This document shows, in pieces, positions 10,961 through 23,944 of a DNA stretch of 64,000 nt (its first letter is position 1; each line of letters opens with the position of its first letter). The notes below the pieces were generated by a model, which saw only the letters and a program-made list of their open reading frames with translations, made no database searches and was not told the origin of the DNA. The position numbers and the translations under genes are program-made. The stretch comes from Wolfiporia cocos (lineage: Eukaryota; Basidiomycota; Agaricomycetes; Polyporales; Phaeolaceae), in the NCBI GenBank assembly GCA_029448655.1, contig JACCLO010000011.1:1488001-1552000 (forward strand). The letters are read 5' to 3'.

Positions 10961-12447
10961 TAGTGTTGTGAGGTCCGGTCCCAAGGACTGCTAAAGACCA
11001 AGGACAGGACCAGGACAGGACTGGTTAGGACCGATTCAATGGTCCAGCCCAGTCCCAGTCCTAATGTCACAGGATGCCCCATTGGGCTGTCTTGGCATTG
11101 CCCCAGGTGTTTTACAGCTGTAGGTGAAGATCAGCGTATAGCCACACCCACTCCACGTCTCGCTCCCTTTACTCTAGCACCTTGACCAAGTCACATGTGC
11201 CTTCTGGGTAGGTGCACGCCTTTACTTACTCACATCACGGTCACATCCTGTTACTTAGTTACATACATCATCACTGTAGTTATGGTCTCTTAGATACGGC
11301 GCACAGGCCAGATCTTTAGGGTGACCATTACCGGTCAACTGCTGATGTATATAAGTAGGGCAGATGAGGACTTACATCCTCATCTCTAAGATTTTCGGCA
11401 ACTGGGCTTAGGCCCCTTTCCTTCTCATTCTGTGTGTGCTGGGCCAATGATGACTCCCCTCTCTCCTCTACTCACTAGTCTGGGGCACATGGTGACCTGA
11501 ATGCAGCGCCTTGCACCTTTCCGATGGTCCTGTATGCAGGGTTAGAGGGCCCCGGCTAGGCAGGTTGCACAGACAGTAGGTCTGTGTCACCTAACATGGT
11601 CCTGGTCCTGGTCCTAACGAGTTGTCAATTTATACAGGACTGGTTGGGACCGGTCTGGACCAGTCCTGGGTCGGTCCCAAAAGTTAGCATGGAATAGTGC
11701 TTCGACTCCAAGATTGTAAACCATGATACACTAATTTAAACATAAAATCAAGTATATAAGACTCCAGTGAGTGATCCAAGACAATCTGCATCATGTATGT
11801 ACCACTAGCTAAGCATCACAAAACCTGACAAGAATGGTTTTCACCAGTAAAGCTTCTGATATTATTGATACAACAAAGCACTGCTATTGTCTTGGGTAGT
11901 GCTTAACACATGCAGTCTGCCCTCACGTTATCACTAATGTTGTTGAATTGCACACAGTTGTATACTATCCCACCCAGTAGCTTTGATACTTGCACATTGA
12001 AATAGATATACATTTAGTTCATAGTGGTCACTATTACTACTCATTGCGTCATACAAGAACAAAACAATAAAATGTCATCAGCTTTAACCTGAGATGTGCA
12101 GTCACCACAGTGGCATACATAAATATATACCAACTTCAGTGTACCAACCATACTGGCAGAACTCAACAATCGGTGCATCACAGTCAATTTGCAAGCTGTG
12201 CTAAGTATGTTTTGATACATGTTGAGCAATAAGTGCCCTTTTGTCACATTTTCTTACAAACAAAATCTAGTCAAGTGAATGACCATTCAATCGGTCCTGG
12301 ACCGGTTCAGACCGGTCCTGGGACCGGTATAGGACCGCAGTCCTGCTTGGGACCGGTCTTTAGTCCGGTCTCTCATTGCCCGCACCGGTCTAGTCCTGGT
12401 CCTGGTCCTGCCTAAAACACCGGACCGGACCGGACCTCGCAACACTA
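10961..12447. mobile_element. hAT-like non-autonomous element with nested LTR
   Basis: Terminal inverted repeats TAGTGTTGTGAGGTCCGGTCC (left) and GGACCTCGCAACACTA (right) enclose GGTCC/GGACC-rich subterminal repeats. Flanks ACGGCACC and ATGACACC match at six of eight positions, consistent with an aged 8-bp TSD. Removing the nested LTR and its TSD copy leaves about 957 bp. No transposase frame is present, so it would need a transposase supplied in trans. The first bases resemble the MITE at 10120 (TAGTG.TGTG). Confidence 0.82.
11065..11589. mobile_element. Solo LTR nested in the hAT-like element
   Basis: The 525-bp segment has edges TGTCACAGGATG and GGTCTGTGTCA and a perfect TSD, CCTAA (11060-11064 and 11590-11594). 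It contains a GATGTATATAAGTAGGG promoter-like TATA motif near 11344. Its edges resemble those of the Gypsy LTR read on the minus strand, so it probably belongs to the same broad group. It must be younger than the element it interrupts. Confidence 0.9.
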
Positions 12448-12772
12448 ATGACACCTACGAGGTTTGATCCTGCTCTTGGTTCCCGTATCTGCCAATCAGT
12501 TCAATGTCACAGCCTCGTACAGTAATATCAAGTTAAAAGCGGCCATTCTGTTTGTCCGGAATTATGATCAGCTGCTTCATTCTTCAGGTCTTAAGGCAGC
12601 ATCCTTACTCATCTGGCTACTTACGCGCCTACCGTCGGCCAGATGTATCAGGTCAACAATCCGCACTTTGCACTTTTGCATTCGACATTCGACAGTTTGC
12701 GCTCTCCACAGCCTCTTCTCGCTTGTCGGTCATATCGGCCCATATATTGACGCTCGTTGTGCCACTAATCGG
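12448..12772. other. Spacer and target sequence of the MULE
   Basis: It holds the right hAT TSD and the left MULE TSD. Open frames here are short and do not join sensibly to the sequence right of the MULE, so I see no interrupted gene. Confidence 0.4.
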
Positions 12773-12889
12773 ACTTGAGGTTAATTACCCAGCGGGTTTG
12801 CGTAGATGAAAGCGCTGAGGATCACGTGGATTTCACGTGGATACCGACGCGTCGGGCCAGCGGCGGGCGTCTCTATGCGCCCCTTCGAC
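12773..12889 (+). repeat. MULE left terminal inverted repeat
   Basis: Bases 12773-12889 match the reverse complement of 16481-16596 with a few substitutions and a one-base length difference. It contains CACGTGGATTTCACGTG, which might bind the transposase (inference). Confidence 0.9.
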
Positions 12890-13107
12890 ACTAAACATTG
12901 AAGTCTTCGGCCGACCCCTTTACAAATTGAAAAGACTTCGCTAGGAATCATTAGAATGATTAAAATAACTAGTTAGCACATTATTGGGAGGGCGCTTGCG
13001 TACACTACACCCATCCCTAAGTCCCCGCCTACCGCCCACCTGACGTGCAACGAAAACGTCTAGCGCACACAGTGCCCGCTACCTCACGTCCCCCCCACTT
13101 CTGCTCT

Positions 13108-16100
13108 ATGTCGAAAGTCTGTATACAGTGCGGCGGTGATCCGAAGCCATTATCAGCATTTTCAGTCCGACAGAAAGATACCAAAAATGCGCAGAAAGGG
13201 GAGCTCACTGCAAAATGTACTGCCTGTATGCAGAAGGAGAAGCGGCACTGGCAGGCAAAGCGATATGCTCAAGAAGAAGATAGCGATGACTTATACCACG
13301 AGACGGGTCTTTCGGACCCTAACGTGACGCCGTTTTCTCAATTTGCTGCGAAAGCGTTGGAGGCGTTGGATGCTGGGCAGTGCAGTCTTGCAGCACGAGT
13401 GGATCTGAGGGATCTTGGGCTCGAGGGAGATAGTAAGGCGAAGGCAAATACTATAGCAGACTTACTAGGGCATCAGACCCTCTTGCATTGGACGTGAGTT
13501 GTTGCACATATATCTGAGATCTGACTGAACAGGAGAATCCATCAGCTATGAGGCAAAAAGAACCCGTGCCCGCACCAATGACACCGTGTTTACCTTCAGC
13601 TGTGCACAATCTCGCCAGCGTGAGCCCAGTCCGAAGGTTCCAAAGACGATAAAGCCACGTACAACCCGCCGCATGGACCGATTTGACTGTCACGGCTGGC
13701 TCCACATTGTGATCGGCGATCAGCCTCATGAAGCTTCGATTCGGCTCAAGCACGATGAACAGCACCTGGCTTATGTCAATATAGACCTCCCTAACCACTG
13801 GAAAGAGTACATTGAGGAGCATTCACGGACCCAGACTCCAGGAGAGGTGAGTAATGATCTCTAACCAATAATGAAACTGACAGACCTGATTCTTGGGATA
13901 GATATGGCGCCATATTGTCCGTGAAGAGATGTACGGAAAGGCAGCGTCTGAGGTCAATATGCCCTTTCGTTCGAAAGCGGTATACTACTACTGGCACGTG
14001 GTCAGTAGAAATGACTGGAGACGAGCCGACGACCCACTTGATTCTGCGAGGAAGTTCATCAAGGAAAAGGGGGATGAATACCAAGTTAGATTGCTCGATT
14101 TAGAAGAAGTACCAGGAACGAGGGTGCTAGCCTTCCAGGTAACTGATTTCTTGAAGGAGTGGGCAAACCATACCCAGGAGCTAGCAATGGACTCAACATG
14201 TACGTCGCTATCTCTCGTCGTATTCATATACTAACAGGAATTATGAAGGGAATACGAATGGCACCAACTTTGAGCTCTTCGCAGCGGTAGCAGATGCCCA
14301 GGGCTCTGGGATCCCACTTGCGTTCGTACTCGTTTCAATGGGTCCTAATGCAGCAACTGGTGCAAAGCAGGCCATCCTCGAAAGCTTCCTAAGAGAGCTG
14401 AAAAAGCTTGGGGTCGATCCAGAATACACACTCACTGACAAAGATTGGTCAGAAATCAATGCGATGCATGCAGTATGGCCGAATGCGAAGCATCAATTAT
14501 GTTTTTGGCATGCGCTCCGTGCACTCAAACAGCGGCTTGCAAAGAATAAAGAGAGCCCTGCACCTTATGACGTTAAATCAGCACATGATGAGTTTTCGTT
14601 CATTGATGTAGACTTCTTACCGGAGATGCAGCGTCGAACGTCAGGTCTAGTATGTGTATATCAGTTCGAGAATAGTGGGAAAATCACTCACACGGCTGTT
14701 CAGATACAAAGACCACCGGAGAAACCTCTCATGAGGATCCACCCACTCATAAATGGCCGTCCATCTGTCCTGACACCTGCGATTCCCCCCATCCGACTCA
14801 AGCTACCCGGTCCTAGGATAGCACGATCGACATCGCCAGAGCCTGAGAACTTTGATCTTGAAGGTGAACAGGTCAAATTTCTGCTCCCTGTCAAACACAA
14901 TGACAGCGATCAGCTTCCAAATAGCAATTCCGGTGAGTACCAGACTCATTGTACAGAGCACTATGCTGAGTAGGCATCTCAGACAATGAGAGCGACTGGC
15001 TAGAGGATGAAGAAGATATCAGGCAGCACATTGCCGAAGTTACAGAAGATGATGTCGTTATCAGGGACAACACCGGAACACCGGATCCGGGGTCAGACGC
15101 AAAGCACCGAAGTCCAGAATACCAATTCTGTCCAGCTAATCATCGGCTACCGATTATGCGACTCTTCGCGAAGCATGCTTCCCAGCATTCTCTCTTGCCT
15201 GACCGGCATGGGAAGCCCCGTACTGCAAGGGACATTTGGCGCGATGCTATAACTGAGATGTACTTCCACTGTGAGCGGAATCGGCTTTGCGAAGTCTGGG
15301 CTTATCTCTGGACGTCTTGGTATTCTCCATCCCGCTGGATTCTATGGGCACGTTCTGCAAATGCTAACAGCATCCCATGCAAGCGCACAACAATGATAGT
15401 GGAGGCACTATGGCACAACATCAAACGACTTGTTCTTCACATGTATAACCGCCCTCCGGTCGATCTTGCTGTCTACGCAGTCATAACTAAGGCACTACCT
15501 CCCTATCGCTTAACACTCGCCCGGCTTATCATTCCTCAGCGTGCGGGTCGATCACAGGGCCTCACACATTCACAGGAAGCATTCAAGCGTTCCTGGGAAC
15601 GTCTGCTAACAGTTCCCATCAACGGTGTGTATGTTACAGATGTTTCACGGTGGACATGTGACTGTGGGGCCCAGAAATATCACTCATACCTCCTGTGCAA
15701 ACATCTCGTACAAAACACCGGGCCTCTACCTGCTCATTGGTGGGCTTCTGCTGTTAGATTTCATATTCCTCCATTCTACACCGTTCCAATTGAGGGGATT
15801 GTTGCTCTGCCACCCGAGGAGCCGGCACCATATGCCTGGCATGCTCGCATGCCTCAGGCAAGTACTGTGCCATTGTTAACTATGGTATGCAGTACAGAAT
15901 CAGATGCAGAACCTACAGCCAGTGTAGGTATTTCCATTTGAATGCTGATGTCGTTGTTGACTTGAATTTTTGCAGATTCTGTCTTCGCCGTCAAGGCCTC
16001 CGCCAACAGGAAGAGATGGTCTGATGCGAACACGTGCGGGAGGTAACGGGGGCTTCGCAGTAAGCATCCTACTTGATCACACTACTCTATACTAAGATTT

Positions 16101-16367
16101 CAAAATTTTCAGCTCGACGATGAAGATGAAATCGACGTAGACCACTTAATTGCAGTTCTACGGCGATCATTGCGCATCCTTGAGGACCAACAAGATCGCG
16201 CGGAGCCACGGTGGTTCAAGAATGCAGCACATATAATGAAACCACTTATCCGCTGGGAAAGTGATATCCGTCGCCACGAACAGCGTCGTACAATGCCCAT
16301 CACGAACTCAACTACTCGCCAACAACCCCTAGCCACAAATGTTATTGGCTACAAGTACTGTATTTAA
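13108..16367 (+). CDS. MULE transposase, 7 exons, 985 aa
   Basis: It would cut and rejoin the element ends in the nucleus. Hand-derived exons are 13108-13493, 13546-13846, 13902-14199, 14249-14932, 14974-15923, 15976-16059 and 16113-16367; they sum to 2,958 nt and keep one frame. The N-terminus has a CxxC...CxxC finger (CIQCGG...CTACMQ). The catalytic triad reads D326 (in MDST), D392 (in TDKD) and E700 (in VEALWHN). The usual MULE phrase CFWHALRALKQRL follows the second D. A SWIM zinc finger (CDC...CKH) spans about 783-803. The acidic C-terminus (LDDEDEIDVD) is unassigned. Introns 1 and 3 need the second available AG; the first AG would shift the frame. These splice choices are inferred; the family assignment is firm. 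Confidence 0.88.
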
Positions 16368-16480
16368 CAGAGTTTCCTACATCTTGAATACAGATATCAA
16401 TGAGCGATACAAGCAATTCACTATATAGTCTGTCTATCTTGCCTCGATAAGCTTCCACAGTGCCGTGGCCTTCAACTTTC

Positions 16481-16596
16481 GTCGAAGGGGCACGCAGAGA
16501 CGCCCGCCGCTGGCCGACGCGTCAGTGTGCACGTGAAATCCACGTGATCCTCAGCGCTTGCATCTACGCAAACCCGCTGGGTAATTAACCTCAAGT
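16481..16596 (-). repeat. MULE right terminal inverted repeat
   Basis: Reverse complement of the left TIR. It begins at the outer edge with ACTTGAGGTTAATTACCC on the minus strand and runs inward to GCCCCTTCGAC. Confidence 0.9.
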
Positions 16597-16604
16597 CTAA
16601 TCGG

Positions 16605-17129
16605 CGCCGCGCAGCTGCTACTTTAAGCAACCTATAGCAGTTACCGAGTCTCAGGAACATGAATGAGATCCTCGATATGAGCCAGGGTACCTGTGCGACA
16701 CATCTAGGGTTGCCTGAAGAGGCACCGACTTGTGGCGTAACAAGCATCACTGCGTCCGTCGATACGGCCGAGGGGCGAGAAGGGACCGCGTCGAAGGCAA
16801 ATGCAAAATCGCAAAATGCGAAGAGTTGACCTGATACGTCTGGCCGACCGTACGCGCCCCAGCCTGTGTTCTCAATCTGATGTTGAGACCTATGAAGTGT
16901 GTCTTCTGATCACTCGCTGGTCTCGTGTCTGTTGAGTATTCAGTCAAACGTCAACCAACCGTTCATTGGTATGATGAATTGATAATCAATACATGTTAGA
17001 CAGATTGCATGATAACACAGCATCTCTGGCGCTACTGAACGGCAGCGTCTGAAGTGTTGAGGCACAGTACGTATTTATGCGACACCACATAGGATACCCC
17101 ATCCTCCCCTGCGCATTGCACTGACGACA
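16605..17129. other. Intergenic stretch
   Basis: No supported coding sequence. The last 100 bases precede the ATG of the DUF6534 gene and would hold its promoter; no clear TATA box was seen. Confidence 0.4.
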
Positions 17130-19054
17130 ATGGCGGCACCTCCACCCAAATTTGGTGATACGTTGGGCGCAATGTTACTAGGTACGCAATCTGTCCTCTA
17201 TATTCCAAGCGACATCAGTCTATATGTATGCATTTCGTATGACCATAGGAAATATGATCACCTCGATGTCAGTATAGCATCTGATATGCTAGGTCCTGGG
17301 GCTCAAGCACTACATCGCAGCCTTTACGGGATCACCACTATACAAACATACACCTATTATAAATGCGAGCAAACCGATCAAGTTTTCATGAAATTACTAG
17401 TATGTGCCAATTCATTACTATGCTAGTGGCTGTCGAAGCTCTCCATGGACAGGTTGCTTTCCTTTGGTACATACCCAGATCCTCTGGGGTAGGAATCATT
17501 ACCCATGATATGCAGGTTTCTCTCTAGTGCCCATTTAGTGCTCATTACGTATACAACGTATAACTATACTGTTATAGACTTTTCAAATCCCTTAGCGGTG
17601 GAAAATGTTATCTGGTCAGTACTGGTTATTTTAAAATCGATATTATGGTGCCCTGATATTCAGTTAAACTCCAGGAGTGTGCCTGTGAGTGTCCGTGATT
17701 CAGATTGATATCCACTGCAACTTGAGTAGTTGTTGGTCCTAGTAACAGTAAGCTTCTCATAATAGGCGTAAGTTCACGGGTTGACTGGCTGCCGCCGCCG
17801 ATAGACTTTGAGCGATTTCACGATACGAATGTTTGTTATATTAGCCAATAATAGCCCCAGACGCTGACACCTTGCGTACAGTTTATTCTGCAGACGCATA
17901 TGGTTATGTAAGGGATTACAACGTCTTGCTGGTCTGCGAGCTCATATCATAAGTGAACGAGGGGAAATGGCACCTCGCTCTGATCAACGTAAGTATCTTC
18001 GCTGTAGCACGTAAGGACCCTCATGAAATCAAAGCATAGACTGCCAGTGCTCTGTGCAACTTTGGTGAGTCTTTTCACACCACTAATAGCCGTAGTCCTC
18101 ACTGCAGAATGTAGGATCCGGACTGGGTATGTTCCATTACCTATCCTGCGTAGGATTCACTAGACACTCAGCAACTCATGGTGTTATGACGGAACAGCGA
18201 TCGTGGTTAAAGGGTGAGAATAATTTGACAGCCACATAGGATAGAAAGTTCATAGTGGTCGAAGGTTCTCCTTAGCTTCCATCAATTCCACAAGCCAACC
18301 TGTTTTCTCAGTAAGTTTCTGTCACTGCTACTGATGTGGATAGCGCTTTCATGATCTGTTGAAGCGCATAGTGTACCTCGCGTTCGGGACTGTTGCCGTT
18401 GGTGATTGTCTAATTGCAGCCACACTCGCTGTGCTGCTGAGTCGTCGGCGTACCGGGTTCCCGAGGTGATCTATTTACTCCGAGATCGTCAATGGCACTC
18501 ACAACAACGCGGCACCCTGTAGTTCCGACTCCACTATAAAGTCACTGATGTTCTACAGTATCCAAACCTGTACGTTGACCAGGTCAGTGGTGCCCTTTCC
18601 TGTGAAACACCACCATCGCAACTTGACTCCGTCAGTCTCTGCTCTATCGCTTGTTTCATTGCTGTAAGTACTGTGAATCTGGTGATTGACTCAAAGATAC
18701 CATCAGCATCGAAAATAGTTTGCTACAATGCATAATAATCTCGTATACGTAGCAATATATTTCGTGATCTCTGAATGTGAGTAATTTGTACACATGATAT
18801 CCTTGCATTATTAATCGAGGGATTCAGTGTTCCTCAATTCGCTGTTAGCGAGCCTGAACGCTAGGCGTAGTCTGCGGGAAAAAGGAGCTGTTGTAGTGTT
18901 CCCCCTTAGCAATCTCAGCAGCTCTACTGGCTCTACAGGTCATCAAACTCGTGCCAGTGAGGCCATGCTCGCACATGTAACCCAATGTTCTGTTAGCCGC
19001 ATTCAATGGCATGGCACTGACTTGTACGATGCAGACCCGCGGAATATGTGTTGA
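17130..19054 (+). CDS. DUF6534-type multi-pass membrane protein (model approximate)
   Basis: The family is common in Agaricomycetes and has no established role. Matching segments lie in order on the plus strand. The N-terminus starts at 17130 with MAAPPPKFGDTLGAMLLG. The LYGITTIQTYTYY segment is near 17318-17355. A segment reading VIDFSNPLAVENVIW lies near 17570-17613. The terminal exon (about 18826-19054) opens with VFLNSLLASLNARRSLRE, the usual C-terminal signature. Exons between 17,620 and 18,820 could not be assigned with confidence; several GTAAGT/GTCAGT donors and AG acceptors fit. Intron 1 probably runs 17182-17307. Family proteins usually have seven membrane helices; only part of that can be seen. 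The gene could be intact or partly decayed. Confidence 0.5.
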
Positions 19055-20091
19055 AACAAGTATACACAAACATGATGACTCCGTCATACACATTGGCGAT
19101 TTGGTCAGAATCATGTGGAATCTTGGATCCTGAAAGCATTCTCACAGATGCTGTATAGGATGGTGCAGAAGCCAAGGACAAGGACATCACTCCGGCATGA
19201 TTCTGGTCATATGAGAAACAATTACCTCAACATTATCACTTAACATTACCAGTGACCATTGTGTTCGTCGTGAGCGATAGTTCAGCTTTGCATGCTGATA
19301 TGTTGTCGGGTGGGCCAGGTACATATTACATATACGTTTGATTTTGCTTGGAATGACTTGGTACTGTTCATGTAGGAGCTTATCGGTCTATATTTTCGTC
19401 GTCATAAGCGCCCTTCAGATGATTCAGGCCAGACTGATGCACGCTGCAGCCGTACAACCAAGGTCTCAGATCTCATTCATCGACATCGCCAAATTAGGCG
19501 GGTCAGCGTTGGCTCAGGCTCACGTCGACGATCTCAGCTGGGAAATATATGCCTTACACGCAAAGTAAGTCGAGCAAGCTACAGGAAGCTTGGGTCAAAC
19601 AATCTTCCACTTCAAAATTCAAAGGCGTAAGGGGTACTGGGTCGAAACAGGAATCGAACACTCTAATTTCACGTTGTTGATCAAGACTATGGATGAAGTC
19701 GGTCAAACGTCGCCCTCTTCGTTGACAAGAGCATGGCGAATATTCATAGCGAGGCACGATCGCGAGGCGAACTTAAGTGAAATGGCGCGACAACTCTGAA
19801 GGATGTAATAGATAAAACTAAGTAAATCGGACAAATTATACCTATACATACACGCGTAGAACATGAGACCAACACGTCCTTCGCCGTAAACTCGATACAG
19901 GAAGGGACTGCAGTCGGTAGGAGGTATACATGTGCTGAACTCATCACCGAGTCAAGAGCATACTAAGTACCATGAGAAAGACCAAATCATCCGCCGCCGC
20001 CGCCGCCATTCCAGCGTAGGCCCCACACCAACAACATTCGTCGCAGGCGCGCGATGCGTCACCACACCAGCACAATGGAAACACCTAGCAC
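19055..20091. other. Intergenic, 3' side of VTS1
   Basis: Plus-strand open frames at 19338-19568 and 19590-19799 (about 70 codons each) might be exons of a small gene, joined by a GTAAGT donor at 19565, but no family is recognisable. A CCG/CGC trinucleotide run at about 19991-20008 lies in the likely 3' untranslated region of VTS1. Confidence 0.35.
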
Positions 20092-22274
20092 CTAAGCGGC
20101 GGCGGCAGCCGCGCTCGCGGGCTCTTCGATGCCCATCTTCTTGCGCACGATCTCGAACGTCTTGAGCATCTTCCTGCGCGCGCCAAGCGCTGCGACGCCC
20201 TTCGCCTCGAGAGCAGCCTCGTCCATGACGACCATGTCCTTCCAGTACACGCCTTCGAAGTTGGGCGTGTACTTGTGCAGGCGCAGGCTGCGCAGCCAAG
20301 CAGGCACGTCCTCGAGCAGCTTCGGGTCCACATCTTCCTCGTCCTTCTTCGAGTCGCGCACGCTCGGCGACTTGCCCGGCGACCGCGCGCTTCCGAGCCC
20401 GCGCCCGCTGCGCGAGCTCGGCGACGTTACACCGTGCATGCCCATCCCGCCGAACCCGCCGAGTCCCGCCTGCCCCAGCTGTCCCGCTGCCGCCATCTGC
20501 ATTGCGATTAGCTGCTCCGGGGACAGGCCCATCGCCGCGAGGTTTTGCATATTGAACATGTTCCCGAACGGGCTCAGCGGCATCCCCGCGAACCCAGGCA
20601 TCCCGAGCCCGCCTGCGCCGGGCATGCCCAAGTTCAGCCCGGGGCTGCCCATGCCCATCAATCCTGCCATCCCGAGGCCGTTCAAGTTCGACTCGTCGCT
20701 AAGTCGGGCGTTGCTGGAGAGCGCCGGGCTCCGCCCGCCGTTCCATCCTCCTTGTCCGCCAAATCCGTTACCGTTGCCAGCCCCGCTGGCGTTCCGCATG
20801 CCGCCAGATGGGTTGCGCTGTCCAGGCTGCTGGCCGTTCCCTTGATTCACTCCACTGCCCTCCTCGCCGAAACTGCCGTTACCGTCATTATTGTTACCCA
20901 TCGTCGAGCTCGTCTTTGAGAGGCGGTTGAGTCTCTTGGGAGGGTCCGAAATCAGAGGCACACCACCGCCGCTAGCGGTCCAATCATTCAACTTTGCTGC
21001 TGCAGCATCGAGACTCTGGCTGGCGTTGCGGGTATCCTTGCTGAACATGGGCATCAAGGGCGTATTGACCATGCTCGCCCAGCTGTCTCCGACAATAGGA
21101 GACAGACCATCATCGAGCTTCGGCGACTTGAATGCACTCGCTGCGCCAGAAAAGTCGGTGCTCTTCGGTCTGGAGCCACCGCTACTGCCAGGCGTGGGCA
21201 GGGAGATTTCCTGCGCCGGCGAAGAGGCGCGTTCGTCAACCTGACCGAGCTGGTTGGAGCCGTTGCCCCACGTGCGGCTGTCGACGGTGGTGCCAAGGGC
21301 AGGAGCGGAGATACGGTGGGCAGCATTGCTCGCCGCCTTCAGTTTGGCACGCTGCTGCGCGAGGGTCGCAGCGGGGTCGTTGCCGCCAGCAGAGGCCAGA
21401 TTGGCCGTGTCCGGGGAGAGGAAGCCGTTGTTGTTGGCCTCTGCACCCAGGCTGGGCCTGTTACCAGAGAAGTTGCGGGCGGTGGGCGAGGCAGGTAGGG
21501 CCGATTTCAAACCGGGAGACTTGAGGTTCATGCTGGCTAACTTGGCCTCCATCTGGCTCTGCATAGAGCCTATGTACCGATTGAGTCAAACTTTCAGATA
21601 TTGTACTCTTTTGACTACTCACTGCCAACAGCTGGGCTCAGCAAGGCCGTCATCGGGTCCGACCTTGCCATCTGCTGGAGCACAGTGATGAAGAATCTGA
21701 TCTGAACCTGCGTAGAATGTTGCAAAAGACTGTAAAGAGCGGCTGTGCGCTCGGCTTCTGATAAAACTTTGAACCCTAGATGCACAGAGACGGGTCAAAA
21801 TACACATCAGATTAGATCGAATTATGAACCAACATTGCTCGATGGCACTCAGTTCTTCCTTGAAGTTGACGTCCAAAGAGGCAGCAGCCATTTCTTCCTA
21901 CACCGCGATCAGACTCGACAGATCGCACTAGAAAGAGAGGCACATACCAGCGTCACCTCATAGTTTTGGAAAGTCTCAAACCACTGATCGATAGCTTCAG
22001 CTGTATCGACGGCAAGTTAGCGACGATAAATAAGCCTCTAAGCAGCGCAAGTACCTTCAGGGGTTTGGAACATGCCGGCACTGCCTAATAATTCGCTCGT
22101 AGGCCTTCCAGCACCAGATACTCCGCCCGGGCGGGGCGAAGCCGGTGGTAGGCCCTGAGAGCCAACAGGCCTCGCCGAAGGGCCCATAGAGGCACGATAG
22201 TTGGGAGATCTGTTGTTGCCGTTGCCAGCGGGGCCCGGGGAGGGGCTAGGACTAGGAGGATGAAGAGTAGACAT
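20092..22274 (-). CDS. VTS1: VTS1/Smaug-type SAM-domain RNA-binding protein, 655 aa
   Basis: VTS1 binds stem-loops of the Smaug-recognition type in mRNAs and recruits the deadenylation and decay machinery in the cytoplasm (known for yeast Vts1). Exons on the minus strand are 22055-22274, 21948-22000, 21834-21897, 21623-21775 and 20092-21569 (1,968 nt in one frame). The N-terminal region has the conserved [13 protein letters not shown] helix over exon 2 and a [14 protein letters not shown] segment in exon 4. The middle is a long low-complexity Gly/Met/Asn/Ser tract. The SAM domain occupies about residues 580-644, with [14 protein letters not shown] and the RNA-contact helix [15 protein letters not shown]. 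The protein ends in an alanine run. The start ATG at 22274 opens a proline/serine-rich leader. All five exons have standard splice sites, and no damage is seen. Confidence 0.95.
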
Positions 22275-23944
22275 TTGTGTAATATACGAAGCTATAGAAA
22301 CTGGAATGAAACGACGTCGAGTCGGACGAAGCGGCTAGAATCAAGCGGCACGTTCGTGCAACGTTGTGTCTAGACAAGACCAGCGGAGCCTGCCGGTCTA
22401 GGGAATGACAAGGTCGAGCACAAACGACTCGGTGAACGACGAGTGGACGGTGGAGGATGGAGGAGAGTTGAGGCGTTGTTGCCACTTCACATCAATCTTA
22501 GCTATAGCCACAGGTAAACACGCGTAAACACCCGTCACTGATATGTCAAGTGTAGTGTTTTGATGCGGTTCAGATCCAGCTGAGGCAGGTCGCAGCACTG
22601 CTTCATATGTAAATCGACGCAGGGGACAGAATCCAATCCAAATGGGCAGCAAAGTATTTCTGGCAACCCTTCCTCCTCCCGCAACCACGACAAATTCACC
22701 GTCATGAGAGCAATCAAGGGATACTATCACATCCGCCCAGCTGACAGTTCGGTCCCCACTGATGGATCGTAAATATCATATCATCATCCGCCGAGTATAA
22801 TGAACTACATATGCAGAGAATCGCCAAATGAACCGCTATGCACGGACCCGAATTGCTCGTCGCGTATATTTTGTCGTCGCTTGACGATTATGCCTTCACC
22901 TGTCGGCAACGATCTCGGACTTACTGGAGATAGGTCCGCGCTATGGAAACGTCGCTTCGTGTCGCCCCGCAGCCTTACCGCGCGTTGTCGACGGGTCTTG
23001 CAAGCGTTGCGGCATCGGTCGCGATTTCCGCCTATTTGTTCCTATCGCCTGCACAGATCGCTTCTTTGCCACGAGAATTGCTCAATTGAGACGATGTCGA
23101 AGCATGAGTGACGCAGATTGCCAAATGCCCGGAGGGACGACGAAGGACAACGCAATCCGAATCCGGGGAGGGTCCTGCGTCATCCGTCCCCAGTGAAACA
23201 TGCAAATGTCACGACCAGCACTCACCACATCTTCGCGATAGCCTCAACAGGCTAATGTGATGTACACCTGACAGAATGTCGTCCGCAGTGAACCCGAGTA
23301 TCAAGATGTGCTGATCATGCGTTTCGGTGGAACAACGACGAAAAGAAACAAATGCATCGAAATCGTTACATTGTCCTGACAGTGATCATGAGGCGCTCTG
23401 GTTGATCCATAATTTTATCAAACAATGCGGCGAGATTGTACTCACAGCACAACAGTCGTCTTGTCGTCATCAATCGCGGCGAACTTGTAAATACAACTTG
23501 CATCAACATCAACATCAACATCAGAGGTTGAGAGTTCCACTCGAGAGTAGACCAGCCGCACTGCAGACTTGTTTGGGAAGATGTTCGCAGTGTCCATGTA
23601 GATCAATGATTGGAGGTGGGCTTGGTACGTGATATCTCTTAATGCTACAGTCAACGGCGGAGCTGGTACCGTGGTGGTTCAGTACACCACAAAACATGAC
23701 ATTGCCGGTGCGCTACGGCTGGTAACATCTATTTTACACTCGACATTCCGGAAAAGCGATGTAACGATCAAGTGAACATATGGCGAAGAAGTATGGAACA
23801 GAGAGAACGTACTCAACTGAGCCAATCCTGAGTAGAGGCTGTGATTAACGGCAGCCCGACCGCCGCGAGGCGATGCTCGAGCCACCAAGCTAGGAAAATG
23901 TTACAACGACAGAAAATGTTGATCAGTGTCAACACAGACGCCGC
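22275..23944. other. Intergenic region between VTS1 and FZO1
   Basis: It contains the VTS1 promoter side (22275 upward) and the FZO1 3' side. No supported gene was found; open frames are short and lack family resemblance. A short ATCAAC hexamer run sits at about 23501-23523. Confidence 0.4.

Larger units (their letters stand above)
12773..16596 (+). mobile_element. Complete Mutator-like (MULE) DNA transposon
   Basis: The 3,824-bp element has about 117-bp terminal inverted repeats starting ACTTGAGGTTAATTACCC. It is flanked by an 8-bp direct repeat, CTAATCGG (12765-12772 and 16597-16604). The interior holds one spliced transposase gene that reads without a stop. TIRs, TSD and coding sequence are all in order, so the copy looks structurally autonomous and fairly young. 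Whether it is active cannot be judged from sequence alone. Confidence 0.92.

Noticed and set aside
20129..20845. Long plus-strand frame opposite VTS1
   Set aside because: Shadow of the GC-rich VTS1 coding exon; the minus strand has the SAM domain and correct splicing.
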